Shown here: positions 34,133 to 48,800 of the stretch, one piece after another
How positions within the stretch are numbered: position 1 is the stretch's first letter
How the letters are laid out: each line of letters begins with the position of its first letter
Source of the DNA: Gibbula magus
Lineage: Eukaryota; Mollusca; Gastropoda; Trochida; Trochidae
Direction of reading: 5' to 3'
Assembly: GCA_936450465.1 (NCBI GenBank)
Contig: OW388297.1
Location: 61,873,202-61,937,201, forward strand
Length of the DNA stretch: 64,000 nucleotides
Position numbers and translations under genes: made by a program
The notes under the pieces: model-generated
The model's database searches: none
What the model was told of the DNA's origin: nothing
Seen by the model: the letters and a program-made list of their open reading frames with translations, nothing else

Positions 34133-34779
34133 TTCTTCTTCCGAGGTTTTTCATTATTTTCAGTTTTATTTTCTCTTTGTTGTTGCTGTTTGGAAAAGAT
34201 AAAATTCAAAACTTCACTGAACAGTTGAAGAAATGAAAAGACAACATTCAATACGTCACTATATTGTTGATGAAATGTACAGATATGGAATTCTTCTCTT
34301 TTTATGAAAAAATGAAAATATAATAGTAAATACTTCACTTTATAGATGCATAGATAACATTCAAATTCGAAACTTCTCTTTATTGATGCAGAATTAAAAG
34401 GTAATATTCAATGCTTCTATTTATGTTAGAATTTCATTAATAAAGCAAATCACACATTATAAACATACTTAAAAAACATATAGTGAAACTAATGTTTCAG
34501 TGATACAATGAGAAAAAGCTTATCTGTAATATGTTAAGTCAACTGAGGATTAACTGATAATCAAAGTGAAGCTTTCAAATGAGAAGAGGTTAAACAAAGA
34601 ATAGCTATGTGTTTTTATATCCCTGTGCTTTTTTAAATAACGATTTCGTCTTTACCCCTGATTTGAATTGCTACTGGCGAATCTTATCGTTTATTGTCAA
34701 GCATGATAGACGTTAACAGATGGGAGTTGTTGCTTCCTTGCTTAACAATCAGCATTATAAGGACAGAACAACGCTTTAA

Positions 34780-35128
34780 ATGGGCAGTAGCACGTTTTTT
34801 TTCGCACAAATGAAATGTATTTGAAAAATAATGTCACCATTAGTAAAACTCTCTTCTCTCTTCGGAAAATCAAGTTACTAATGAGTGTACATGGTTCCGT
34901 AAAGCCATGGGAAACATTTTTGTCATTCGAAATAATAAAGTGTGTTCACAATAAAAATGCCCGCCATGCAATTTTTGCTTTATACACAACACCGTTATTA
35001 CCACTACGGATAATTGGTTTGTGTAATAAGATGTTTACCCTCAAAAGTAAATATAAATGACATAAACTATCATTATAGATTGGAAATTTAAAAAAAATAA
35101 ATTTTCAAAAAACGTACTACAGCCCCAT
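34780..35128. mobile_element. TTAA-MITE 1, second copy (349 bp)
   Basis: Ends ATGGGCAGTAGCACGTTTTTTT and the reverse of AAAACGTACTACAGCCCCAT match the TIRs of the copy at 14755-15109; the interior matches it in reverse. The left side has TTAA, while the right flank reads TAAC, so the target duplication is not clean. Confidence 0.8.
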
Positions 35129-35233
35129 AACTGGCGCTGCACTGTGGCTGCCGGGTGCAAAATGCACAAATCAAATTTCCTATGTACTTTAAATTGCGGA
35201 CAACAAAGTGTTATTATTATTATTATGATTATT

Positions 35234-35239
35234 TTTATT
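35234..35239 (-). promoter_or_regulatory. Candidate poly(A) signal for chitin synthase
   Basis: AATAAA on minus, 94 bases past the stop codon, within the reversed (TTA)n tail of a SINE. It is the nearest hexamer I see; use is unproven. Confidence 0.3.
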
Positions 35240-35332
35240 ATTAACGTAGTAAGTAAAAGACAATGACTCATTTTAAAGGAGGTTTTCTTAAAGTGTATCA
35301 GGGATACTTGCAGCTGCAAGTGAAACGAACTC

Positions 35333-36843
35333 TCAGACAGATGTGGTGGTATCTTCTTGGGACTGGGGTAGGTCGTCCTGCACTTTGTTCCTGTGCAGCT
35401 CAAGCTCCAGGGAATCCGTGTTGCTCTCTGGTGCTGGGGAGGGAGGGGACGAGAGACGCAGACTTTTGACACTCTCTTCCTCGCACACCCAGCTGTTGGT
35501 GTCCTGGTCGTGATCCGGGGAGGGCGTGTCACGACTGTACTGGAGGGAGGCATCCATAGACGTTTTGCTGGAACGTCGTGACGAATTGTTATCAACATCA
35601 ACATCGATTCGAACAGACTTTTCATCAAGTCTAAATTCACCATGATTTGCGTCTCTGTTATTTTCTGGCAAATCAGCTTCAGCAACTGCACTTAGTTGAC
35701 CACTGAAGCTGTCTTTTAATTTGCTCCATCTCGAGGGGGAAGCATCTGAGTTAGAATGTCGGTGTTTTGGAATTGTGTATCCATGTCGCTTATCTTCGTC
35801 AATTATCTTATTACCACTTGGCATGTTGCTATTTTTAGAATTTCCTATCACGCCTCTGACAACACTGAGCCAGGGATCGTTTTGATGGTGGTCATTGGTA
35901 ATATTTGATATTCCAGAACCTCTAACAATACCTGCGATATTTTTCCATTTTTGAGCTTTGTTCAGCACAATCGTCTTATCCTGTTTGACACTCTTAATGG
36001 CCCTCTGACTTTTCTTGACCGATTTCTTTCTTTTTTTGGTACTCATTCGCGTCGGAGTTAACTCCTGAACTCTTTCGTTCTTCAGATCGTCAGCGAGCTT
36101 CAAGTATCGATCCATAAACTTTTGTGCCAGGTTGCCAGCACTATGATGTGGCTTTCGTTTACGCTTTGTTATTCGAAGAACAGTTTTCCTTCTCCTTGGT
36201 CTGGGAGAATCGTCAGTAGTCAAGCTGCTGTCATCATCTAGACTGTCAAATGAGCTTACAGAACGCGTGTCATCATCGTCGCCATAGCTCTGCATTTGCT
36301 TCACTAATTCTAGTTTATCAGATACATCCATCGCTGCCACTTCCTTCTGGTTTAGTTTCATACAGTTAACTTCTGTTGAAGATATTATATGCAGGAAGGT
36401 TCCCATTCGATGAAAAAACATAGCGATGAACTGAATAAGTAAGGCAATACCAAAGATGCTCATGAAAATAAGAGAGAAGGGCTCAATTGTTAGAGGTATG
36501 TTGGTCTCAGATTTACAAGGAAGGGGAATGGCTAGGCCTTTTCCCGCCCTTGCTGCGTTTGTGTACTGCAGAGTAAATATGATGACAATAAACAGGGCAT
36601 TCATTATGAAGAACATCAGACTCATCTTGTTTCTCAACTGTACCAGATTATCCTGCATTCTTTTTTTATTGTCTTCATTAGTCTGAAGGGGAAACAAGTA
36701 CCTATCCGTGAGCTCCTTCCAGAATCGGATTTCATCTTGACCAAGGTAGCGAGTGCGGCCCCGACCTATATCCGGATCAGACAGCCAGAAAGGCGAGTAC
36801 TCCTCGTCTGAGATCTGCGTCTGTTGTCCATAAAGTGGGTTGT
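35333..36843 (-). CDS. CHS: Chitin synthase exon 13 (last coding exon)
   Basis: Acceptor TATTTGCAG ends at 36844; the stop TGA is at 35335-35333. Two bases complete a histidine codon from exon 12, then NPLYGQQTQ and FWLSDPDIGRGR, the conserved post-catalytic segment of animal chitin synthases. RFWKELTDRYLFPLQ follows, then two hydrophobic spans (SLMFFIMNALFIVIIF; FSLIFMSIFGIALLIQFIAM). The remaining 300 or so residues are low complexity: an acidic Asp/Ser run, a basic cluster (RRRKTVLRITKRKRKP), KKRKKSVKKSQR, and a Ser/Pro-rich end, probably cytosolic and disordered. The tail length and composition vary among family members. Confidence 0.95.
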
Positions 36844-39800
36844 CTGCAAATAGACACATATATATTGAGCAAAACGCACGTCATGAAATGTGTCTGTATG
36901 TATTCAATGAATATGTAATTTACGCCATTTCTCTTTTTTTTCGTTTGACATTACCTTCAACAAGCCTTTACGTTCATCAGTATGACAATGCTCTCTAGTA
37001 TACATATTTCTGTTTTTTTAAAAAAGAAAATATTGTTTCAACTGTTGCAAGTACTCATTGTGTATAATCAATACCAATCAACCCATGGATCCCACTTGGA
37101 ATCCATGCAGTTAATATTCAAAAACATTCTGTGACCTTGAAAGAATGTCAAGATGATAAGGAACCTTGTCTCTCCCACTTACAATGCTGTCAAGGCAACC
37201 AAAACTCTATGATAATCTTACTCTCGCTCTGGTGGACAACATAGTAGCACAGGTCCCACAACAACAGTCTTCACAACATAGGTTTTACAAGTACGACAAC
37301 CACAACTCTAAACAACAAGAACATAACAGGAACGACAACAGTAAAACTAACAAGACGGAAAAACAGTTACGACAACAACAATTCTTAACATCACGGGCAT
37401 AACAGGAATAACAACATCAATCCTTAACAACATGTGGATAACAGTTATGACAACAATTCTTTTCAACAACAAAGGCACAACAGGAACGACAACATCAATT
37501 CTTAAAAACACGGGTTTAACAGGTTCGACAACAACAATTCTTAACACGGGCATACCAGGAACAACAACAACAATTTCTTACAACACGGGCATAACAGTTA
37601 CAACAACATCAATTCTTAACAACACGGGCACAACAGGAATGACATCAATAATTCTTAACAACACGGGCATAACAGGAATGACATCAATAATTCTTAACAA
37701 CACGGGCATACCAGGTACGACAACATCAATTCTTAACAACACGGGCACAACAGGAATGACATCAATAATTCTTAACAACACGGGCATACCAGGTACGACA
37801 ACAACAGTTCTTAGCAACATGAACATTTGGAAAAGAAAGAACTATTCAATCATCTCCAACATATACATAGTTCAGAAAAAGATAAAGATATTATGAAGAA
37901 TGAATGGGGACTCAATTGTATCATGGCTCATTTTCGATCTAATTCAAGAGGAGTAGCAATTCTTTAACGTGGAAATCAAAATTCATAAATCACTAATTGA
38001 TGAAAATGGCAACTTTATAATAACTGACATAACATTAGACGGACTGAATGTTACCTTGGCAAATCCGTATGGTCCAAATAAGAACGAACCTGCATTCTAT
38101 TCTAAACTATTCATATAGGATATTGTGGATTTTGGAAATGAATCAATCATTATCAGAATGACTGACACAGAATATTTCATCAATGCTCTGAAACTATCAT
38201 CATTGAAGTGTCAATTAAAAAATAGAGCCATGGGCTCTGTAGCTCATCAGGGTTTCATTGATTTACTATCTAAAGTTGAATATTTAAGTTATTTAAGTTA
38301 TTGTTTACAAGCAAAAGAAAGGTTCTTAGATCATAACCACTGTGGTCACAAAATCTACAATTTTAAATCCCCATTGGCAAAGGAGTCTGCACACAACTTT
38401 TCAGCTCTCTAAACCTTTTGGAACTGGAGAAGAAGTTGAAATAGGTTTTTAAGGATGTGACCCCGGTGACCCCATTTGGGGTCAAGGGGTCACATGATCT
38501 ACAATTAAGAATCCCCATTGGCCAATGAGTCTGCACACAACTTTTCAGCTCTCTAGACCTTTTGGAACTGGAGAAGAAGATGAAAATAGGTTTTTAGGGA
38601 TGTGACCCCGGTGACCCCTTTTGGGGTCACGGGGTCACGAAATTTACAATTTAGAATCCCCATTGGCTAAGGAGTCTGCACACAACTTTTCAGCTCTCTA
38701 GACCTTTTGGAACTGGAGAAGAAGATGAAAATAGGTTTTAAAGGATGTGACCCCGGTGACCCCATTTGGGGTCACGGGGTCACATAATCTACAATTTAGA
38801 ATCCCCATTGGCCAAGGAGTCTGCACACAACTTTTCAGCTCTCTAGACCTTTTGGAACTGAAGAAGAATATGAAAATAGGTTTTTAAGGATGTGACCCCT
38901 GTGACCCCATTTGGGGTCATGGGGTCAGGAAATCTACAATTTAGAATCCCCATTGGCCAAGGAGTCTGCACATAAAATTTCAGCTCTGTGGAGTCATTGG
39001 TTCTGGAGAAGAAGTCGAAAAAGCAAAAAGTTTACGGATGGACGGATGAACGGATGGACGGATGGACGGACGGACGGACGGATGGACGGACGCCGGACAC
39101 CATGTCATGCCATAAGCCCATCGGGCCTTTCAGGCCTGATGAGCTAAAAAGAAAACCAGTTTTAAAAACATTTTTCCTTCAAGCCATATACACTCCCTTC
39201 GATCAAACGCTGTTGATTGCTTATCTGACACTGATAATCCTTACTAGAGAGATGTTTTATTTGCCGGGAGAATATTTTATAAGATATTTTCCTATGTTGT
39301 TCGGAATTGGTTAGATCATGGTATCCACTGTATGTGGATGTGGTCAAGTTTTGAAGTTTCAATACAGAAATATAAAATAAGAGGTAATTTCTTGGATGAT
39401 CAACATTTGTTAAATAACATTCCAAAGGCCTGGAGACAGCAATTAGAAAACAGAACTACTTGCTTGAACCATTTAATTATTAATCTTGTTCATAAGATAT
39501 GATCTCCAATAGCAAAGGATCAAGGATATTTTATGACAAGCTAATAAAAAACACTACCACTCCAAAGGTACTAAAGTATTGTAACACTATCTTTGAACAG
39601 AATACAATTTGGAATGATGTATTTGTTTATTATAGGAAATGTACAAATGATTGCAAGCTTTTAGATTTTCAATATTAGTTTATTTCGAGGACAATATATA
39701 CAAAGAAAGAACTTTTGAGGATGAAGTGAGTTGACGATGATGCATGCACATTTTGTAAAAATACCTCATATATATCACATGTGTTTTGTGACTGTTAATT

Positions 39801-42800
39801 GGTTAAAACCTTCTGGCATAATGTAGAATATTTCCTAAATACTCATCTTCAATGTAGTCTTACCCTTACAAAATTCATAATCATGTTTGGATTGTGTTCA
39901 CACAATAAAATACTAAATCATATTTATTCTTCCAGTCAAAAGATGTATCTATGTTTCAAGTATCACACAACTTGCTCTTTCGTTTTTAATAATTCCAAAA
40001 GAAAAATGCAAAATTGAAAAATTCAATGCTAGAACAAACAACAGGAGATGTCTCAATATTGTGAAATGGAAACATTTACTTGTCATATTCGGTATAGATT
40101 GAAGCGCCCATAAAATATCAATACCCCCCACCCAATGTGCAAATGATAGGCCTATCTAGCCTCATTGACTTTGCATGTATATTCTTATATTTGTTATAAC
40201 AAAACGAATGTATATTCGCCGCCTTTCTTTGTTATATGAAATGAATGCATGAATTAGAAATGGAATAAAAAACATTGTTTAGCAACACGGGCATACCAGG
40301 TACAACAACAATTCTTAGCAACACGGTCATAACAGGTATGACAACAACAATTCTTAGCAACACGGGCATAACAGGTATGACAACAACAATTCTTAACAAC
40401 ACGGCCATTACGGGAAGGACAACAACAATTCTTAGCAACACGGGCATAACAGGTACGACAACAACAATTCTTAACAACACGGCCATTACGGGAAGGACAA
40501 CAACAATTCTTAGCAACACGGCATAACAGGTACGACAACAACACTTCTTAACAACACGGGCATTACGGGAAGGACAACAACAATTCTTAGCAACACGGGC
40601 ATAACAGGTACGACAACAACAATTCTTAGCAACACGGCCATTACGGGAAGGACAACAACAATTCTTAGCAACACGGGCATAACAGGTACGACAACAACAA
40701 TTCTTAACAACACGGCCATTACGGGAAGGACAACAACAATTCTTAGCAACACGGGCATACCAGGTACGACAACAACACTTCTTAACAACACGGGCATACC
40801 AGGTACGACAACAACAATTCTTAACAACACGGCCATTACGGGAAGGACAACAACAATTCTTAGCAACACGGGCATACCAGGTACAACAACAACACTTCTT
40901 AACAACACGGGCATACCAGGTACGACAACAACAATTCTTAACAACACGGCCATTACGGGAAGGACAACAACAATTCTTAGCAACACGGGCATACCAGGTA
41001 CGACAACAACAATTCTTAACAACACAGGCATAACAGGTATGGCAACAACAATTCTTAGCAATATGGGTTGAACAGGTACTTCTTCACTTCTCGGATTGAT
41101 GAGCTGCATATTCCACCTGACCCTGGCGGTGGAGAGGAAGTCACTAGCTTCCTTATATAGTAATATAAGGAGAAAGCTTACCAAAATGTCATGTTATGTT
41201 TGTATCAGTTTATCGCTAGTGAAGAGAAGACAGTTTCATCATATAACTTTTTTACTTCTTTATAGCACCACAGGTCGTTTTTTTAAATGCATCCAAGTTC
41301 TTTAATATTTCTAATTTATCAAACTTGTTGTTGGCCTTCGAAGCTGTATCCTAAACTTTATGGTGTGTGGTCATTGCACCTCAAACTATACAAAAGAGTT
41401 ATCTCTTTAGGCATAAAGCAGCAACACATAACCTACACTGTAAACTCTTCACATGTGTATTCATTTAACTCTGCTGATAAGTGTAGTTGTCATCTTCTAT
41501 AGATGACTTTCGTGACAAAAATACTAAATAGATGTGGGTTATCATTTCACACTTTCCCAAAATCATGGCTGGTTTCAAAGGTAGAAACTACCTCAAAAGG
41601 TTAGTTTTGATTGGTCAATTTTATTAATGTTTCACGTATAATTTTTGTTTTGAAAATAACTTACATGTGTACTTAACAAAAGATATATATTTTCCCATAT
41701 TGAAGCTTAGAACTTGTAAAAATAATTTACCAATTGAAACCGGCTGATAGCATTTAGTACCTTTAGAATAAATATTGTGTTTACACTGTATGTGTAACGC
41801 TGATAGTGTTGGAGGTTAGGTTCACTATGTTTTAAAATGCGAGGTCCTTCTAATAGAGCGAAACATATATTTGTCGAAACAAATATGATATCCAAAAACA
41901 TTCTTTGACAAATAAATTATCATTAATAAAAGTACTTAATATTTAAATAACCAAAAGTTCAAGTTAAGTGTTTAACTTGCCTGGATTAGATCTCTTTATT
42001 GATGTTTATATTAAAAACATAACCACAAGTCAAACTTGTTACCATGGAAACAAAAAAAAACATTCTATAAAATTAGAAACCCCCAAAAGGCACATCTGCA
42101 TGATATAGGGAGGTTGTATAACAAACTTGATGTAGATTGGTCAAGCAGTTTTCGAACACAGCTCCGGAAACTGACGGACGGACGGACTATAACGACTATA
42201 TCCCCCGCATTATATGCCAGGGGCATAACAATTTGGAATGAAAAGGTGAACTCTTTGATGTTATTGTGTCAATGTATTCTTAGTTATCTATCCGCATGTA
42301 TTAGCACTGACAACGGTCTGTCAGTTCTCTTCCACAGAGGTTACTCCCTTCATATTTTCGATCCTAACCTCTGTTCTACATGGCCTTAATTTTCTTGACT
42401 CCAGCAAAATTCCATAGCCGAAGAATTGGGAACCTCATACTGCATCCCTGCTTTTTAACCAATGAAAACTAATTTTGTAACAACCATGTCGACCGAGTGA
42501 CTTCAAACATCTAGGCATTTGACTCTTAAGGGTCTTGCTCATTAGCATATATCCTTCGAATATGTCTGATGTAAATAACACAAATGAAATTGTCTCTGAT
42601 TTGGTCTTCTTTATTTATCAGCATGGTAATGATCAATAGTTTTAACAAAATCAAATAGCATATTTCAAGGAAAAAACATTAAACGTGAAAACGTTTATCT
42701 TACGTTAATTTTATCATAATGACGTGTCATTGGCAAATTCACTTTTACAACAGCGTCGCTGATTGGACAACTAGTTTCAATTGCAACCAATCAAGACTCT

Positions 42801-45800
42801 CCCATTCTGCCCTCGATTTCAAGCGAAACTGAACAGAGGTTAGCATCGGAAATCTGAAGGGAGTAGCCTCTGCGGGAAGAGAATTCGGAATGTCGAATTA
42901 GTTCAAGTGCAATTTTGGAAGTATCTTAGAAAAGTAAATTTAGACATGAAGTGTAGCCGTTGCATTATTTGAAGAAATGAACTCACGTCTGACAAGCCCT
43001 TCTGTGGACAGACTGCTCGTGAGCTCCCCCTCCTTGCTTCCTGCCGGCGCCGTATTGTCCGCTCCTCTGTCGCATGGCTGCTGCTCCTCTGTCCATCCAC
43101 GATCATCAGTGATTCGGATGGCCGGGGACTGAAGGCTGGAGACCTGGCCTCGTTTCATGGCGCTCAGTGATTCATCAATCTGCTGAAGCTTCTCAAGGAC
43201 GGCCCCGAACTTGCTGCTCTCTGGGTCTACACTGCGTCGAGGGCAGCAGATGCAGCGGAACAGGTTGCCGAATGAGAAGCCATACTCACTTTCAACCTGT
43301 TTTCAAAGTAACGAATAAAATAATATTCTTCAGTGAGTATATGGGTTCTGTAGCTCATCAAGTTATGTATGGTTTTAATTGAAGACATACTATTAATAAC
43401 ATAAGTAACCTAAGTAATCTCCAATGCTTCAGATGTATATAAATCCAAATTTAAGATGTAAATATCTTCAGTGAAGAGATTCCTCAAAAGTGCATGGGGT
43501 CGAAAAATTTGAAAACATCTGAAAAAAATCAAAATGGCGCCGAAACAACGTGATCTACGAATTCGTCATGATTTAATTTTTGTGTTTGTATTGCTTTAAA
43601 ACGTTGCAAGTATCTAAGTGCATTTTAAAATGTGTTCCCATGTTAAAATTCGGATTTTGTAATCGAATTTGGTCTTTCATGAATTGGCTCTGAAGCTTAG
43701 TTTTGCGTTTTTTACAATATGGGCATGCTATCATCATGTGAAGTCTGGTTTTTGCTCTAACGTGGATAAAACATTTTTATAATAATAATCAACACGACCA
43801 ATAACAATACGGATTCAGCCATTTGTTATGGCTGAATCCTAAAAAAACTGTCTGATTTTATAATATTGAAGAAAGTGATATATATATACAAGCAGAGTTA
43901 AATAAAATATTGCAAAATAATTTACCTTTTCATCATAATTGAACAGATTTAAAAGTGACTGGAATTTCTTTGATTTCATCTTTGATTGTGCCTTCTTTGC
44001 TCTGGCTGAGGCGGCGGGTTGTGCCACTTCTCTGGTGCCCCACGACACGACGTGTATATTGCAGATGGAGTAAATCATCAGTAACATGGACATGCTTGGG
44101 ATGGCCAAAAAATAAAGGGCTCCATGGACGAGGCACGTCACTTCCATGGGGTGCATGAAAGCGGAGATAATAAAGACACCAATGATGAATATCATGAAGA
44201 TTGTTGTTGGTGAACACATGCCCTCTCTCTTCATCTCGAGTGCTAGTCCAACTACCACGAGCATCATGACCAGAGCATATCCGCCAGATAACACTGCCGC
44301 CAGCTTCAGCTGTAACATATATTACAATACTTCAGCTCCGTGCCCATGTGTCTAACCTACTGCCATTGGAAATTATCTAATTCATATACAGAAGAACAAA
44401 TATAATTCGACATCCATTAAAAATTCAAAGATACAGACATGAGTATTTTATGCTAAACAGGGCCCATTTGACGATATTCAAGCCAAAAAAACGTACGTTA
44501 ATCGTTACTGTTGTTAAAACTCCACAGTTTCATGGAACATTAGACCCGTATCTCGCTGCGTTCTTGATTTGAACACTGCTCGGAACGACTCATGTCTTCT
44601 GACCTTGTCTTCCTTAAATTCAACCAACCACAGCCACGCTCAGATATCGAATCGGTCCGAAGACTTCCTACTCTCGTCGTTGATTGGCTGGAGTGAAAGG
44701 TCACAAGACAAGAGGCCTGTCGAGTAGTACTCAGACCAAGATTGCAGCGAGTCAGAAGACGTAAACTGTTTGAGGTTGGTGTTATGAAGAAGACAAGGAT
44801 TGCGACGTTTCGCAATAGGCCCTTATACCGTTATCCAGCAAACGTTGCACATTTTAAATAAAGAAGATGATCCATGAATATCCTTGTCTTCTTCAAAGAA
44901 GAAGTTATTTTCCGGACAGTACTCATTACAGTTAAACTTAATTTTTTTTAAATTGCTTACATCCCTAACATTCTCAATCACATTTTGAAAATAAAATCAG
45001 ACCTAGTTACAGTTTTCTTTAAAAATTCATAATTGTTTGGCGCCAAAACGCAAATATTCATCCATATTTGCATTCATCTCCATATAAAATGTGAACACAA
45101 TTGAATTAGTTCAGATCCACCAAAAAACTTGCAAGTTATTTAATATATATATAAACTCGTTTTAATTTTAGCTAGAAATCAACAAACAATCAGTGTGAAC
45201 AGCTTTATAAATATCACCATAATTATTTACTACAAACCAACTAACCTGTATATAAAAACTCACACAGTATTAAAACTTGGTAGACGATATCAATTCCAAT
45301 ATAAGTTTTGCCAGCTTTAGTAACAAAGCATTGTACATGAGTGATTAATGTTGGTTAATTCATCCCTTAATGTTTATATCCTCACCAGACAAACTGATAC
45401 ATTCGACTACTGTAATATTGTCAAAAGCGGAGCAAAGGTAGCACTTATACCTGGACGTTAGATTTACAGCAGTAGCAGATGAGCATGAAGAGTCCGACGG
45501 GCACCATGTTAGAGAGCAGAGCCGCCAACAGATCGAGAGATGGGAAGGCTGTGTTCACTGCACCCACGATCAGTAGGAAGATTGTCCCCGGGGTTAACAG
45601 GGATGACACAAACAGTAGCAACTGATAGATCATGTAAAGCGCAGACACATTCTCGTTGATTCTAATGATGTTTCTCCAGTCCGTTAGCAGATCCATTATA
45701 TTGGCCATGGTTGAGGGAGACCACCGTCGCCGCTGATTATAAAATTCTTCAAACCCCTCCGGTGCATAAGTCAACGCATCAGCGGCTGCGCAGTATTCGA

Positions 45801-48800
45801 CTCGGTATCCTTGTTGAAGCAGGAGAGTGCAAAGCCAGCGGTCTTCTCCTGCGCAAACAACAACTACACTCAATAAAATGCATCAATAATGTATCACAAA
45901 CTGTATTACAAACAGTGTTACTGGGGGGTAGGATGGAGCTGATTGGGCTGATTTCTGGTAAAATGTATCCACGCTCTGTTGGCTTTGTGTCCCTTAAACA
46001 TTTAAATTTGAACCAACATAAATTTTATTTTACTCAACTTGATGATTCGGCAACTCAAGCAATACATACAAGAAACACACCGGAGACAACCATGAGGTAA
46101 CTTTACAAAGTGATTAATATACTCTAATAATTTTCACTATCTTGAATTAGTCCTACCAACGCCGCATCGTCAACAAACTTCACAGTTAGATTATTGGGAC
46201 TATTACTCACACAATCATTTTGTGTACACGGTAAACACTACGGGCAAAAGGACATATCCTTGATGGGCACCGGTATTTGTATACAGAATAGAGGAGTAGG
46301 AGGAATTACCCTTTACAAATTGAGGTCTAAAAGTTAGAAATGTGTCAATCCACAGTAATAAATGGCAATTTACGCCCATCTTTAAGAGTTTCTCTAACAC
46401 TATGTGAGGCTGGATTGTATTGAATGCGGAAGAAAAGTCCACAAATAAAATTCTCACATAGGATCTTGGAAGCTCTAAATGCTTATTAAGGCTGTTTACA
46501 ATGCATAATGTTGCATCTTCAACACCCCTCCTTGCTCTATATGCAAACTGATACGGATCAAATATGACTAACGTCACACAATAATGAGTTTAGAATGGTT
46601 TATTCAAAACATTTCATAGCTATAGAAGTAAGAGCGACTGGTCAAAAACCATTCATTTCAGTAGAATTAATCGTTTTAGGTACTGGTACAATCTTGGATG
46701 TTTTCCATATTTCTGGGATCACATGACAATCGATGGAGAACTGATACAGTGGACAGACTACAGCACACACTTGTTCACAACAACCTTTCAGGACTATGCC
46801 GCCTAAACCATCTCTACTCAATTATATATAACATATTCATGCATCTTAAGTTTTTTTGTTTATGGAACTGGCCTTCAAAAATTACATTTTAGTTTTACAT
46901 TTACAAATTCAAATCATCAAGAACAAAGGCGTAATTTCTTCGGGAAATTTGTGGTATCACAACGGTTATTTAAACCAAGTTTAGTTACAGATTCAAGAGC
47001 AATAACTCCATGGAAACTTTTCAAACTTGATAAAACAAAACTTCATCAGGACTATGTGTATGCTAAATTTGTTTAACCTAGATAACAACTTGTCCCAAGT
47101 GGAGCACCACAAACGGTTTGTTTCGTTCACGGGTTCAATTTGAGATGGATCCAAGGGCCTTAACTCTGTAAAAAAGGATATTTTGGAACTAGCTTCCAAA
47201 CTCGATCAAGAAAATGGCCATGAGTACTCAAACGATAGTTTCATTCGCCTAGGTGTAATATTTTCAGCGAAAACATATGCGCAAATATATTGTTTACAAG
47301 TCAGAAGTCGGTCGCAGATGTAAAACGACGTTTGACTGGGTTAAACATAAGGCCGTTTCCAATGATGCCATCTTACACAGCCAGGTGATTGTGTGAAAAT
47401 CGTAAGATATGTTCAAGAAGCATCAGCGGTTAGGATCGAAGGACCAAGTGGATTAAACTCTTAATATAACGTGTTACGGAGAATTAATCGAAAGTGGATT
47501 ATAAGGGCTAATTGGTCTGATTGGGCCTGAGCATATTTGTGAGAATACCAACGTCAATCAATGGTAAAACTTATTTCTGTGTAAGGTACCTCCTTCAAGA
47601 AACAAGGTACCCCACACAAAGAGGTACATGCTCGCACTTGTGAGATATTTCCTCACACAAATGAGGCACTTAACACATGCGAGGTACCTCCTAACACAGA
47701 CAAGGAACACCCTAACACAAATAAGGAACATCCTTACCAAACACAAATAAGGAACATCCTAACACAAATAAGGAACACCCTAACACAAATAAGGAACACC
47801 CTAACACAAATAAAGAACACCCTAACACAAATAAGGAACACCCTAACTCAAATAAGGAACATCCTAACACAAATAAGGAACACCCTAACACAAATAAGGA
47901 ACACCCTAACACAAATAAGGAACATTCTAACACAAATAAGGAACATCCTATAAGGAACACCCTAACACAAATAAGGAACATCCTTACCTAACACAAATAA
48001 GGAACATCCACACACAAATAAGGAACACCCTAACACAAATAAGGAACACCCTAACACAAATATGAAACATCCTGACACAAATAAGGAACATCCCATAAGG
48101 AACATCCTAACACAAATAAGGAACATCCTTACCTAACACAAATAAGGAACATACAGACACAAATAAGGAACACCCTAACACAAATAAGGAACACCCTAAC
48201 ACAAATAAGGAACACCCTAACACTAATAAGGAACATCCTAACACAAATAAGGAACATCCTATAAGGAACATCCTAACACAAATAAGGAACATTCTAACAC
48301 AAATAAGGAACATCCTTTAAGGAACACCCTAACACAAATAAGGAACATCCTTACCTAGCACAAATAAGGAACATCCTAACACAAATAAGAAACACCCTAA
48401 CACAAATAAGGAACATCCTGACAGAAATAAGGAACATCCTATAAGGAACATCCTAACACAAATTGGGAACATCCTAACACAATCACCTCAGACCCATACA
48501 ACTTCAGGGGCTAACCGTTTAAGAATAGGTGGATACTGAGTAAGCTTACCTTGATCGTACTGTACATAGTGACTGGCTTCACTGGATAATGTGGTGTACT
48601 TCCTCATAACATTGTCATCCATGAGAGCGGATGCGCGGAACAAGCTGAAACAACCGGGGCTACACAGAACGCAGCCGATCATATGTTCCGTCGCCTTTTG
48701 CAGCCAGTGACTAACAGCATATTCGAACTTCTGGTACCAGATCATAGGACCTACAACAACCACCACACAACAGTGTAACCTACACCTCGCATTGATGTCA

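Larger units (their letters stand above)
34655..35239 (+). mobile_element. SINE family B copy interrupted by a MITE
   Basis: The left part (34711-34760, TTGCTTCCTTGCTTA...CAGCATTATAA) and right part (35129-35239, TAACTGGCGCTGCAC...TTATTATTATTA) align to the continuous SINE at 9815-10037. The MITE at 34780-35128 sits between them. Its (TTA)n tail gives AATAAA on minus just beyond the chitin synthase stop. Confidence 0.72.
36844..42986 (-). other. Chitin synthase intron 12 (6.1 kb), repeat-filled
   Basis: Holds two arrays of the same 39-bp minisatellite family, an L1-like endonuclease fragment, the second tandem-core element, an L1-like C-terminal fragment and a GGACGGAC-tailed repeat. Outside these (36844-37260, 40020-40270, 41076-42035, 42400-42986) I see no coding sequence. 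Confidence 0.85.

Noticed and set aside
35041..35691. Second minus-strand frame overlapping the chitin synthase tail
   Set aside because: It runs out of frame with the conserved exon and has no motif.
37432..41184. Long repetitive open frames on both strands
   Set aside because: They come from a 39-bp period divisible by three and lie inside an intron.
48100..48480. Interstitial telomere repeats (CCCTAA)
   Set aside because: CCCTAAC appears only once per 21-bp unit; there are no tandem hexamers.
47590..48482. Tandem short repeats resembling a CRISPR array
   Set aside because: The units are directly adjacent with no unique spacers, in an animal gene intron; it is a minisatellite.
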